From: Flavobacteriales bacterium UBA5081
GTDB lineage: Bacteria; Bacteroidota; Bacteroidia; Flavobacteriales_E; Vicingaceae
Length of the DNA: 64,000 nucleotides
Reading direction: 5' to 3'
NCBI GenBank assembly: GCA_002415785.1
Contig: DIAJ01000027.1
Location: forward strand, 1 to 64,000
Positions within the stretch are counted from its first letter, which is position 1. Each line of letters starts with the position of its first letter. The translations under genes were made by a program, and so were the position numbers. The notes under the pieces were generated by a model that was not told where the DNA came from, did not search any database, and was given only the letters and a program-made list of their open reading frames with translations. Below are positions 8,644 to 16,999 of the stretch, one piece after another.

Positions 8644-8865
8644 ATGGTGGAAGTTTTTAAAACAAACATAGAATTGGAACAAGAGGCAGGTTTGGTGCTT
8701 AAAAAAATTGAAAAGCAAATTCCAAATTCCCGTATCACTTTTGATTTGGAGGATTGCGACCATATCTTGCGGGTGGAGTCCGGCAGTCAGATAAATCCGA
8801 ATTTAATTATTGAAGAAGTTTCGGCATTGGGTTTTCAAGTGTCCATCTTGCCGGATGAGGTTTAG
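8644..8865 (+). CDS. Small heavy-metal-associated-domain-like protein lacking CxxC
   Basis: 73 residues. The predicted beta-alpha-beta-beta-alpha-beta order (VEVFKTNI, helix EAGLVLKKIEKQIP, ITFDLEDCDHILRVE, helix NLIIEEVSALGF, QVSILPDEV) resembles the HMA/copper-chaperone ferredoxin-like fold. The metal-binding CxxC is absent: the expected loop reads TNIELEQEAG and the only cysteine is in DLEDCD. It may be a non-metal-binding derivative. It ends the small-gene block, 13 nt after the SnoaL-like gene. Confidence 0.6.
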   Translation: MVEVFKTNIELEQEAGLVLKKIEKQIPNSRITFDLEDCDHILRVESGSQINPNLIIEEVSALGFQVSILPDEV

Positions 8866-8888
8866 TTTTTTATTTTACATATTTGAGG

Positions 8889-10310
8889 ATGAACAAAGAG
8901 GAAATTGTTGAAAGCCCAACAAAAAGGGCTTCTTTATGGAAAGAATTGGGCAATGCCATACGAGGCACGGAAGCAGATTACACCAGCATTGGATTGCGTC
9001 GGGCGATCTTTTTACTGGCCGTTCCCATGATCTTAGAGTTGGTCATGGAGTCTACTTTTGCCTTGGCAGATATTTATTTTGTGGGAAAATTAGGTGCTTC
9101 AGCAGTGGCTACTGTTGGACTAACAGAAACCTATTTATTCCTGCTCTACTCCATTGGCATGGGTTTATCCATGGCAGTTACGGCAGTGATAGCCCGAAGA
9201 ATTGGAGAGAAAAGTGAAGAAGATGCCGGAGTTTCGGCCGTTCAGTCCATTATTTTGGCGCTTATCGCCTCCTTGCCTTTTGCCATTGGCGGGATCTTTT
9301 ACTCCAAAGAGCTTTTGACTTTAATGGGAGCTGATGAATGGGCGCTGCAAGAAGGCTATCGATACACACAGTGGATGTTGGGCGGAAATGCGGTGATCAT
9401 GCTTTTATTTGTGATCAATGCCATTTTTAGAGGAGCCGGCGATGCGGCCATAGCTATGCGTGTTTTACTCGTTTCCAACGGGATAAACATTGTGTTGGAT
9501 CCGCTATTTATCTTTGGTTGGGGTCCCGTTCCGGCCATGGGGATCGAAGGAGCAGCCATTGCCACTAACATTGGAAGGGGTATTGGCGTATTATTTCAAT
9601 TGTGGTTGTTGTTTAACGGAGGAAAGCACATTCGTTTATTGAAAGAGCATTTGAGAGTAAATGCAAGAGCATTAAAAAACATCTTTAAAACCTCTATCGG
9701 AGGCATTGGACAAATGATCGTAGCCATGACTGCCTGGATCTTTCTCATGCGCATTTTGGCAGATGTGAGCAGCGAAGCGGTTGCCGGAGCTACCATCACC
9801 ATACGTATCATGATGTTTACCATGATGCCTGCCTTTGGTTTAGCCAATGCAGCGGCTACCATGGTAGGACAAAACCTGGGTGCTGAACGCCCGGATCGGG
9901 CAGAATCTTCCGTTTGGAAAGTTGGTGTTTACAACATGATCTTTTTAATTGGAGTATCCTTGGTCTACTTCTTTTTTAACGAAGATTTGATGCGCATTTT
10001 TTCAGATAATCCCGATGTGATTGCCATTGGCGGAGAGTGGATGCAAATACTTTCGTATTCATACTTTGTTTATGGTTGGTGGATGGTTTCAACCTCGGCT
10101 TTTAACGGAGCCGGCGACACCAGAACGCCAACGAAAATCAATTTGGTGTTCTTTTGGGCAATTCAAATTCCTTTGGCATATTTGTTAGCTTTACACTTCG
10201 ATTGGGGGCATTCCGGTGTATTTTGGGCGGTCTTTTTCTCCGAAACTTCTGTGGGTTTGTTTACACTTTGGTTATTTAGCAGGGGGAAATGGAAGACGGT
10301 AAAGGTGTAG
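8889..10310 (+). CDS. MATE-family multidrug/Na+ efflux transporter
   Basis: 473 residues from ATG 8889, with twelve predicted transmembrane helices in two homologous halves (FLLAVPMILELVMESTFALADIYFVGKLG near the start; GIGQMIVAMTAWIFLMRIL near the middle). 'GMGLSMAVTAVIARRIGEK' and its second-half counterpart 'AAATMVGQNLGAERPDRAE' are typical of MATE exporters (NorM/DinF type), which antiport Na+ or H+ against cationic drugs or metabolites in the inner membrane. It follows the stress-gene block by 23 nt. An in-frame TTG at 8883 is an alternative start. Confidence 0.9.
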   Translation: MNKEEIVESPTKRASLWKELGNAIRGTEADYTSIGLRRAIFLLAVPMILELVMESTFALADIYFVGKLGASAVATVGLTETYLFLLYSIGMGLSMAVTAVIARRIGEKSEEDAGVSAVQSIILALIASLPFAIGGIFYSKELLTLMGADEWALQEGYRYTQWMLGGNAVIMLLFVINAIFRGAGDAAIAMRVLLVSNGINIVLDPLFIFGWGPVPAMGIEGAAIATNIGRGIGVLFQLWLLFNGGKHIRLLKEHLRVNARALKNIFKTSIGGIGQMIVAMTAWIFLMRILADVSSEAVAGATITIRIMMFTMMPAFGLANAAATMVGQNLGAERPDRAESSVWKVGVYNMIFLIGVSLVYFFFNEDLMRIFSDNPDVIAIGGEWMQILSYSYFVYGWWMVSTSAFNGAGDTRTPTKINLVFFWAIQIPLAYLLALHFDWGHSGVFWAVFFSETSVGLFTLWLFSRGKWKTVKV

Positions 10311-10357
10311 CTTCTATTTGTCTATTTCTTCTTTTATAAATTATCTCAACTGAAACG

Positions 10358-11188
10358 ATGAAACAAATTATAACTATAACTTCCGCATTAATAATCAGCT
10401 TAACGTCCATTAGTCAAGAATTGCCAAAATTGATAGTAGAAACTGATTTCTCAATTGGTAAAACGATGACAATAAAATCAAGGATATTAGGTGAAAACCG
10501 TGATTTGAATATTTATTTGCCTTTAAATTATATAGAAGATAGCTTGAAAAATTATCCGGTCATTTATTTGCTCGACGGCTCCAAAGACGAAGATTTTATT
10601 CACATCTCAGGAATTGTCCAATTTGGCTCTTTCTCTTGGATCAAAATGATTCCCGAATCCATTGTCGTAGGAGTTGCGAATGTGGATCGGAAAAGGGACT
10701 TTACCTACCCCTCAAGCAATGAGAAGGATCAAAAGGATTTTCCAACAGCAGGAAAGTCAGAAAATTTTATCGAATTTATTCAAAAAGAGCTTCAACCGTT
10801 TATTGATTCGACTTTCAGAACAACAGCTGTTAAAACCATTATCGGGCAATCGCTCGGCGGATTATTGGCCACAGAAATCTTATTTAAACGACCTGATTTA
10901 TTTGACAATTACATCATTGTTAGTCCGAGTTTGTGGTGGGACAATGAAAAAATGTTGAAAGAGGAGCTCTCAAACTATACATCAAAAAAATCCATTTACA
11001 TTGCTGTTGGCGAAGAGGGTGAAGTAATGGAACGAACGGCAAAAGAATTATTCGAAAAATTAGACCAAAATAAAGCGGAAAATACAAAGCTGTTTTTTGA
11101 GTTTTTAGAAGACAAAACACATGGAGATGCTTTACATCAAGCGGTTTACAATGCCTTTGGGAAAATATTTGTAGTGAAAGAAGAGTGA
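10358..11188 (+). CDS. Secreted alpha/beta-hydrolase esterase (enterochelin-esterase-like)
   Basis: 276 residues with a signal peptide (MKQIITITSALIISLTSISQ). The alpha/beta hydrolase nucleophile elbow is GQSLGG (Ser165) and the likely catalytic His is in KTHGDALH (His255). 'RDLNIYLPLNY...YPVIYLLDG' and 'PSLWWDNEKML' are the signatures of the putative esterase (Esterase D / IroE / Fes-like) family. Members cleave siderophores or carbohydrate esters in the periplasm; the substrate here is unknown and no siderophore genes are nearby. Probably its own transcription unit. Confidence 0.85.
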   Translation: MKQIITITSALIISLTSISQELPKLIVETDFSIGKTMTIKSRILGENRDLNIYLPLNYIEDSLKNYPVIYLLDGSKDEDFIHISGIVQFGSFSWIKMIPESIVVGVANVDRKRDFTYPSSNEKDQKDFPTAGKSENFIEFIQKELQPFIDSTFRTTAVKTIIGQSLGGLLATEILFKRPDLFDNYIIVSPSLWWDNEKMLKEELSNYTSKKSIYIAVGEEGEVMERTAKELFEKLDQNKAENTKLFFEFLEDKTHGDALHQAVYNAFGKIFVVKEE

Positions 11189-11276
11189 GATATTTAGTTA
11201 AAGTTTGTCTTATTATACTCTTGTGTAAAACTTTATAAAGAAAGCCCTAAATCAATACTCAGTAAAAATGAAAGTA

Positions 11277-11295
11277 TTAGAGTGCATCACTCTAA
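11277..11295. promoter_or_regulatory. Inverted repeat (hairpin 1) upstream of the DUF4143 ATPase
   Basis: TTAGAGTG (11277-11284), 3-nt loop, CACTCTAA (11288-11295): a perfect 8-bp stem with no T-run after it. Confidence 0.5.
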
Positions 11296-11326
11296 TCTAT
11301 AAATTTGGCAAAATACATAGAATGTA

Positions 11327-11360
11327 ATCTACAAATTTGGCAAAATTTGTAGATTTTTTT
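11327..11360. promoter_or_regulatory. Long perfect inverted repeat (hairpin 2) upstream of the DUF4143 ATPase
   Basis: ATCTACAAATTT (11327-11338), loop GGCA, AAATTTGTAGAT (11343-11354): a perfect 12-bp stem followed by a T-run. A variant of its left half (AATCTATAAATTTGGCAAAAT, one substitution) stands at 11294-11313. It could be an operator of the gene at 11393, a terminator of upstream transcription, or both. Confidence 0.6.
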
Positions 11361-11392
11361 TGTATTTTTATGTTTTGAAATAATAGAGCAGT

Positions 11393-12511
11393 ATGATTCA
11401 AAGAGTGTTAAAAAGTGGAATATTAAAAAAGTGGAATGACAAAAAGGTGATTGTAGTTACCGGATCAAGACAAGTAGGCAAAACCACTCTACTCATGGAT
11501 ATTTGTAGAGAAAAGGGCGAATTTCTCTTGTTAAATGGTGACGATGCTACAACTCAAAACCTATTAAGCGATTTTTCAAAAAAGAAGTGGGAAAGTATTA
11601 TTGGGAAGCATAATACTATTTTTATTGATGAGGCACAACGAATTCAAAACATTGGATTAGGTGTGAAAATTATATATGATCAATTGCCCGGTGTAAAAGC
11701 GATCATTTCCGGTTCTTCGGCAATTGATTTAAATTCTGAAATTAAAGAGCCATTAACCGGGCGAAAGTGGGAGTTTTCGATGTACCCTATTTCATGGGAA
11801 GAATTGGTCGATCACAGTAATTTTATCGAAGCTCAAAGTGATTTAGAAAATCGGCTTATCTATGGCATGTATCCTGAAGTAATTATGAATGATGCTGATA
11901 AGAAAGATATTTTAATGGAATTGAGCAGTAGTTATTTATACAAAGACTTATTGGAGTATGACGGTATTCGCAATCCAAAATTACTGAGCGACTTACTCAA
12001 GGCTCTGGCGCTACAATTAGGAAATGAAGTGTCTTACAATGAACTGGCTCAACTTCTTCAAGTAGATAGAGCCACCGTCGAAAAGTACATCGACCTACTG
12101 GAAAAGACTTTTGTAATTTTCAAGTTACAAGCCCTAAACAATAATCAGCGAAATGAAATAAAAAATTCAAGAAAAATCTATTTCTATGATAATGGGGTTC
12201 GAAATGCAATACTGCAAAATTTCAACCCTTTGTCGCTAAGGAATGACGTTGGAGCACTTTGGGAAAATTTTTTAATTACTGAAAGAATTAAGAAATCCAA
12301 TTATGAAAAAACGTATGCCTTTCAATATTTTTGGAGAACCTACTACGGTCAGGAAGTGGACTTTGTAGAAAGCCAAAATGGAAATTACCACGCATTTGAG
12401 TTTAAATGGAATGAAAAGAAGAAAGTCAAACCACCCTCTTCTTTTAAAAAATCATATCCGGAGGCAACTTTCAAAGTAGTCAATCGTAAAAACTTCACTG
12501 ATTTTGTTTAG
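11393..12511 (+). CDS. AAA_14 / DUF4143 ATP-binding protein
   Basis: 372 residues. Walker A is GSRQVGKTTLL (about 24-34) and Walker B TIFIDEAQRI (about 75-84); an AAA_14 domain covers about 15-140. A winged-helix segment (ELAQLLQVDRATVEKYIDLLEKTFVIFKL) begins the DUF4143 C-terminal region. That region ends in a nuclease-like fold around 'FWRTYYGQEVDFVE' and 'HAFEFKW', in which D/E residues and the Lys of FEFKW resemble a degenerate PD-(D/E)XK core. This family is abundant and often multicopy in Bacteroidota; its function is not established and a role in mobile or defence contexts is speculative. Confidence 0.85.
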   Translation: MIQRVLKSGILKKWNDKKVIVVTGSRQVGKTTLLMDICREKGEFLLLNGDDATTQNLLSDFSKKKWESIIGKHNTIFIDEAQRIQNIGLGVKIIYDQLPGVKAIISGSSAIDLNSEIKEPLTGRKWEFSMYPISWEELVDHSNFIEAQSDLENRLIYGMYPEVIMNDADKKDILMELSSSYLYKDLLEYDGIRNPKLLSDLLKALALQLGNEVSYNELAQLLQVDRATVEKYIDLLEKTFVIFKLQALNNNQRNEIKNSRKIYFYDNGVRNAILQNFNPLSLRNDVGALWENFLITERIKKSNYEKTYAFQYFWRTYYGQEVDFVESQNGNYHAFEFKWNEKKKVKPPSSFKKSYPEATFKVVNRKNFTDFV

Positions 12512-12592
12512 TAAAATCAACTAGTTTCTTAAGCAAGGTGAGTTAGCAGTCAACAACAATTACTTTATTTGTAATTGAAAATAGTAGTAGCA

Positions 12593-12985
12593 ATGAACAA
12601 AGAGGTTCAGGAATATAACAATGCCCAAAAAAAAGAAGAAAAAGCGATTTGTGATTTATTATACGAGTTGATTTCGCAGCAATTACCGGAAGCAGAAAAC
12701 AAAATATGGCATGCACATCCGGTTTGGTTTTTGGAGGGAAACCCCATTGTTGGTTATAGCAAGCTAAAAGGATGTATACGCTTGTTTTTCTGGAGCGGAG
12801 CCAGTTTTGAAGAAAGAGATTTAATGCCGGGAACCGGAAAATTCAAAGACGCATCCATTCGTTATACGAGCGTTGACCAAATAAATATCGAAGATGTAAA
12901 ACGCTGGTTGGAGAAAGCAAAAAACATCCAATGGGATTATAAAAACCTCATCAAGCGGAAGGGAGAGCTGAAGAGATTGAAGTAA
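12593..12985 (+). CDS. DUF1801-family protein
   Basis: 130 residues from ATG 12593. 'NKIWHAHPVWFLEGNPIVGYSKLKGCIRLFFWSGASF' is the core of the YdhG-like DUF1801 fold (a compact alpha-beta domain also seen in iron-chaperone-like proteins). The C-terminus is basic. No partner is evident; the gene stands alone between the DUF4143 gene and the small TM protein. A TTG 18 nt upstream in frame is a weaker start. Confidence 0.7.
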   Translation: MNKEVQEYNNAQKKEEKAICDLLYELISQQLPEAENKIWHAHPVWFLEGNPIVGYSKLKGCIRLFFWSGASFEERDLMPGTGKFKDASIRYTSVDQINIEDVKRWLEKAKNIQWDYKNLIKRKGELKRLK

Positions 12986-13071
12986 ATAAAAAATATGATC
13001 TCCAATCTGGAGTTTTAAAACCCTTTTAGTATCTTGATTGATTTTAAATCAATTATCACTAAAAAACAAAA

Positions 13072-13341
13072 ATGGGCGTAGGATTCGCAAAAGACGGTGA
13101 AGGAGCAGGTCGCAACAATAGGAATATGTTGTTGAATCAGCGTGAAAAGTATTTTAAAAAGCAGAACTACAAACGAAAACAAAAAAACAGTCTGAAATAC
13201 AAATCAGCTAGCGAAGAAGAAATACAAAAGATAAAACTGAAAATGCTCAAGCAAAACCGAAAGGAGAAAAGAATAACCCTATTTGTACTCTTTGCTTTTT
13301 TTCTACTAATCTCACTCCTTCTACTTAAGTTGTATCTTTAG
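13072..13341 (+). CDS. Small basic protein with one C-terminal membrane anchor, unknown function
   Basis: 89 residues. A Gly/Asn-rich N-terminus (MGVGFAKDGEGAGRNNRNM) is followed by a strongly basic helical middle (about 25-68, Lys/Arg in about every third position). A single hydrophobic segment at the C-terminus (about 69-88, TLFVLFAFFLLISLLLLKLYL) suggests a tail-anchored inner-membrane protein with its basic part in the cytoplasm. No family is recognised. It is 20 nt upstream of the polytopic membrane gene on the same strand and may be coexpressed with it. Confidence 0.65.
   Translation: MGVGFAKDGEGAGRNNRNMLLNQREKYFKKQNYKRKQKNSLKYKSASEEEIQKIKLKMLKQNRKEKRITLFVLFAFFLLISLLLLKLYL
13333..13340 (+). 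promoter_or_regulatory. Possible -7 element (TATCTTTA) for the gene at 13362
   Basis: One mismatch from TAnnTTTG; ends 21 nt before the TTG start and overlaps the previous stop codon. Confidence 0.25.
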
Positions 13342-13361
13342 CACTCCAAAAACCTTTCAGT

Positions 13362-14660
13362 TTGATTCGTTCAAAATCGGTCATTTCTCTCCTGATTAGC
13401 TTTATTATAATGCTATGGGTAACTTCCAACTTGCATTGGGGTGGTGAGAAATGGAAGGGAATTTTAGAATCAGATGCCAAAGGCTATTACGCTTACTTGC
13501 CGGCAATATTTATTTATAATGACTTGAATTTTGGGTTCTTAGAAAAGGTTCAAGAAAAGTATCCGGCTCCTCACATAGACTACGATTATCGTGCAAATGC
13601 TGAAGGTGTTCTAATTAATAAATACTACGCAGGAACAGCTCTTTCGCAATTGCCTTTTTTTCTTGCAGCAGATGCTATTACAGTTTTCACTGAAGGTGAA
13701 CGTGACGGCTACAGCCAATGGTATTTAATGTCTGTGAATTGGGCAGCTTTATTTTATCTCTTTTTAGGTCTATTTTACCTGCGCAAATCACTTTTGCTTT
13801 GGAATGTGCCTGAAACAGCAATAGCATTGCTTCTTCCCGCTACACTTTTTGGTACAAATCTTTTTGTTTATAGCGTTGTTGAGCCCGGAATGTCTCATGT
13901 TTTTTCTTTTGGGTGGATGGCAGTATTCATTTACCAAATCTTAAAATTCAATCAAAATCCAAACAATAAAAAGCTAATCGCCATTTCGCTGATTTTAGGA
14001 ATTATCACACTTATTCGACCGGTCAACTTATTAATTCTTTTTGCTCTTCCATTTCTTTTAGGAAACAACAAGGACTTAATCAAGCTAATCACTTTTGCTT
14101 TAAAACGAATACATTGGACAATCATCCCTTTTTTAGTCGTCATCTCTGCCCAATTGATTATTTACAAATTATCTACAGGCAAGCTTTGGATATATTCTTA
14201 CAATGAAGAAGGCTTTGACTTTAGCTCTCCTCATTTTTTCGACATCCTTTTTAGCTATAAAAAAGGCCTATTTTTATACACACCACTTTATCTGTTGTGC
14301 TTTTTCGGCTTAATCCCTCTTTGGAAAACAGATCGATTTCGTTTTTGGTCGTGGCTCGCTTTTTTCACTTTGATCACATATACCTTTTCCTCTTGGTGGA
14401 TGTGGTTTTACGGTGGTAGCTTTTCCGGAAGAATTTATGTTGAATATCTACCTGTCTTTATTTTGCTTTTGGGAATATTTTATCGTGATGTTAAAAGTAA
14501 AAAAGCCAAAATTGCACTTAGTACAACTGTAATTTTACTGAGCCTATTGTGCCAAGTTCAATCCTATCAGTACCGCTATTACATTATTCACTACACTGAA
14601 ATGACCAAGGAAAAATACTGGGATGTATTTTTAAAACTTAAGCCTGAAGAGAAAAAATAG
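13362..14660 (+). CDS. Polytopic membrane protein, possible GT-C glycosyltransferase
   Basis: 432 residues from TTG 13362. The first hydrophobic helix (about 5-22) is followed by the periplasmic-loop motif 'ESDAKGYYAYLPAIFIYND', then 9-10 more helices. An early acidic loop after TM1 and an Arg-bearing 'GIITLIRPVNLLILFALPF' are typical of the GT-C membrane mannosyl/arabinosyltransferase superfamily (RgtA/PMT-like), but no definite catalytic pair is visible. Similar uncharacterised proteins are common in Bacteroidota. The start is uncertain: no ATG exists before residue 18. Confidence 0.65.
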   Translation: MIRSKSVISLLISFIIMLWVTSNLHWGGEKWKGILESDAKGYYAYLPAIFIYNDLNFGFLEKVQEKYPAPHIDYDYRANAEGVLINKYYAGTALSQLPFFLAADAITVFTEGERDGYSQWYLMSVNWAALFYLFLGLFYLRKSLLLWNVPETAIALLLPATLFGTNLFVYSVVEPGMSHVFSFGWMAVFIYQILKFNQNPNNKKLIAISLILGIITLIRPVNLLILFALPFLLGNNKDLIKLITFALKRIHWTIIPFLVVISAQLIIYKLSTGKLWIYSYNEEGFDFSSPHFFDILFSYKKGLFLYTPLYLLCFFGLIPLWKTDRFRFWSWLAFFTLITYTFSSWWMWFYGGSFSGRIYVEYLPVFILLLGIFYRDVKSKKAKIALSTTVILLSLLCQVQSYQYRYYIIHYTEMTKEKYWDVFLKLKPEEKK

Positions 14661-14789
14661 AATATAGAAAATAGAGTAAAGAGAATAGACAGATTGATTA
14701 GTCCTGAATTTTGGTTTTAAAACTCTTTGCGCTCATTGTGATTATGTGGTTCAAGAAATTTCAAATCGCAAATGTCAAATGAAGACAAT

Positions 14790-14947
14790 CATCCTGAACG
14801 AAATATTTGTATTGAACTGGTTCATTCTGAATTCGCCGTCCCGTGCAAAGCCGAGGGCTATTTCAGGATCTGTAACAACCCAGACCTAATTTCATTAGGA
14901 GTCACTTCTACGACATAGACAGATGCTGAATCTAGTTCAGCATGACG
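14790..14947. repeat. REP-like palindromic element
   Basis: Outer phrases 'atcctgaac' and 'ttcaggatctg' and the perfect hairpin ATGCTGAA-tctag-TTCAGCAT (14923-14943), then 'gacgcg'. This resembles the 'tcaggatct ... gatgctgaa ... ttcagcatgac' intergenic elements seen in many Bacteroidota genomes. Confidence 0.55.
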
Positions 14948-15425
14948 CGTCTCCGACAGGTAATTTCGTTAATGCATAATGCCTCGCTGTTAGGTATTTG
15001 TCAATTGCTCATTGTCCATTGCTAATTACCTTTCTACTTCATCCTCTCCAACAGCGAAGCGGTCTTTGAAAATATGAAATGTGAAATATGAAACATTGAA
15101 ACTGTCTAACTTAGGCGAGAATTGGTTCATTCTTCGCAGCCTATTGATGCAAAAACTCTAACTTCTTGTTTCTTGCAGCGAAGCGGTCTTTATAAATTTG
15201 AAATATGAAACAGTGAAAGTTGAAAGCGTCTCGCTAAGGCGAGAATTGGTTCTTTCATAACTATTTATTATTAAATGCACTAATGCTTTGACTACCTTGA
15301 GGTAAAATACAACTTCAAACTTTAAGTACTTTAGGCACTTTAAAAAAATATGAAATAGGAAACAAGAAACCTTGAAACTTTTCTCACAAAGGCGAGAATC
15401 GGTTTTTGCTTCGCAGGCTTCTGCA

Positions 15426-15698
15426 GTAGAAGTTTTACTTTGAGTTCTTTGCATTCACTTTGCGTCCTTTGCGGTTAAAACCTGAGCTTTTAACTATTTC
15501 TATGTAGTTGTAATCTTGCTTCTAAAGACTTAATGAATTCCTTAAACCCTTCATTTTCTTAATGTTTAAAAATTAGCGCTCCACACCCACTTTTGTCACC
15601 ATTTTTGTCAAAAATGTCGCCAAAAGCTACATTCGTGTTCTAACTTTATCCGGGCACTCACGTACCCGGCTATGATATTTCGCCCTTTCAGGGCTTTT
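15426..15698 (+). repeat. Composite repeat copy 1 ending in two hairpins
   Basis: It runs from 'gtagaagttttactttgag' through 'cttaatgtttaaaaatt' to two stem-loops: CCGGG-N10-CCCGG (15650-15669) and GCCCT-ttc-AGGGC followed by TTTTTA (15682-15700). The copy at 31147-31394 has the same order and orientation with scattered substitutions and small indels. The second stem-loop plus T-run could act as a terminator. Confidence 0.75.
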
Positions 15699-16109
15699 TA
15701 AATATCAAATGCAACGAAATGAAGCTAAAAGCTTTACCACTATGGTGAGAAATAGATTTTAGTTAGTCTGATTCAATGGTAAAATACAACTTCAAACTTT
15801 AAGTACTTTAGGCACTTTTAACTCTCTTTTTCTCTAGCAGCGAAGCGGGCTTTGAAAAATATGAAATGTGAAATATGAAACCTTGAAACTGTCTCGCTGT
15901 CGCGAGAATTGGTTCATTCTTCGCAGCCTATTGATGCAAAACCTCTAACTTCTCTCCTCTAACAGCGCAGCGGTCTAACTTCTATCTTCTAGCAGCGAAG
16001 CGGTCTATTCTCTATATTCTAAACTCTAAGACTTCCACCCCTCTCCCTTCATCTTTGATGCTGCATTCTTATTATATTTTCGGATATTTGAGCTCAATTT
16101 TTGATTGGC

Positions 16110-16997
16110 ATGGAGGAAGAAAAACGAAAACGTAAGATTTTAAAAAAGCTCAAGAATAAATACCGTTTGGTAATTTTAAATGATGCTTCTTTCGAAGAAA
16201 AGTTCTCTTACCGACTTTCTCCCCTCAACATTGTTACCTTAGTGCTTACTTTTGCAGTTTTTCTCATGGGCTCTGTGGCCGTAATCATCATTTTTACCCC
16301 ACTTAGAGAATACATTCCCGGTTATACTGATGTTAGCTTGAGAGAAGATTTGACCAATATGGTTTTACGCAGTGATTCGCTAGAGCATAAACTACAACAA
16401 AACAATCTATACTTAGCTAATTTGCAAGCCATTTTAAGAGGAGAGGATCCACATACGGAAGATTTACTCGCACAAGACTCCAGTCTTATAGACTCCTTTG
16501 CGGTTGACGAAGCAGGAAATCCGGCCATAAAAGCCAAAGAAGATTCGCTTTTACGAGATTATGTAGAAAGAGAGGACTCATACTCTTTAAAGGCTACTAG
16601 CGCTAGCAGCAGTTCTTCGGAATCGCGATTATATTACTTTACTCCCTTAAAAGGAACAGTGACCAATACTTTTAATCAAGCTGAAGCACATTTTGGGGTA
16701 GATATTGTAGCTCCAAAAAACGAAGCGATAAAAGCAGCACTCGACGGCACCGTTATTTTTGCAGACTGGACAGTTGAAACCGGATATGTCATTCAGCTTC
16801 AACACAAAAACAATATCACAAGTATTTATAAACACAATTCTGTATTGTTAAAAGAAGTGGGACAAAGAGTAAAAGCCGGAGAAGCCATTGCCATTATTGG
16901 AAATACAGGAAAACTCAGCTCGGGACCACATTTGCATTTTGAGCTATGGAAAGAAGGCAAAGCCATTGATCCTATGCAATTCATCAACTTTAACTAG
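16110..16997 (+). CDS. M23 (LytM/peptidase) membrane-anchored endopeptidase-like protein
   Basis: 295 residues from ATG 16110. A basic cytoplasmic N-terminus precedes one TM helix (about 37-60, IVTLVLTFAVFLMGSVAVIIIF). A coiled coil (about 80-110) links it to the M23/LytM domain (about 170-290). The zinc-site motifs are intact: H-x3-D in AHFGVDIVAP and HLHFELW near the C-terminus. Bacterial M23 proteins cut peptidoglycan cross-links or, when degenerate, regulate amidases; the intact motifs favour catalysis. Only 2 nt separate it from the GH3 gene, so they share an mRNA. Confidence 0.85.
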   Translation: MEEEKRKRKILKKLKNKYRLVILNDASFEEKFSYRLSPLNIVTLVLTFAVFLMGSVAVIIIFTPLREYIPGYTDVSLREDLTNMVLRSDSLEHKLQQNNLYLANLQAILRGEDPHTEDLLAQDSSLIDSFAVDEAGNPAIKAKEDSLLRDYVEREDSYSLKATSASSSSSESRLYYFTPLKGTVTNTFNQAEAHFGVDIVAPKNEAIKAALDGTVIFADWTVETGYVIQLQHKNNITSIYKHNSVLLKEVGQRVKAGEAIAIIGNTGKLSSGPHLHFELWKEGKAIDPMQFINFN

Positions 16998-16999
16998 CC

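Larger units (their letters stand above)
14661..16109. repeat. Gene-free block of decayed composite repeats (block 1)
   Basis: 1.4 kb with no credible gene. It is made of recurring phrases. (a) A 'gaaatgtgaaatatgaaac' phrase is followed by a short palindrome TCTCGC-NNNN-GCGAGA and then 'atTggtt', at 15229-15244 and 15892-15907, with degenerate left arms near 15103 and 15386. (b) 'agcgaagcggtct' occurs near 15050, 15176, 15839, 15962 and 15992. (c) 'acttcaaactttaagtactt' occurs near 15310 and 15789. (d) A 'tttgcgtcctttgcggttaaa' phrase occurs near 15460. The same modules recur in the same orientation at 31.1-32.1 kb. Weak open frames inside the repeats are not coding. Confidence 0.75.

Noticed and set aside
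11277..11360. CRISPR-like or phage attachment site reading of the hairpins
   Set aside because: No spacer-repeat periodicity, no integrase and no duplicated att core nearby.
15158..15454. 98-codon open frame on the minus strand
   Set aside because: It lies wholly within the decayed repeat block; its peptide is translated repeat phrases and has no domain pattern.
14661..16109. tRNA or rRNA fragments in the gene-free block
   Set aside because: No cloverleaf with CCA-type ends and no conserved rRNA stretches could be read.
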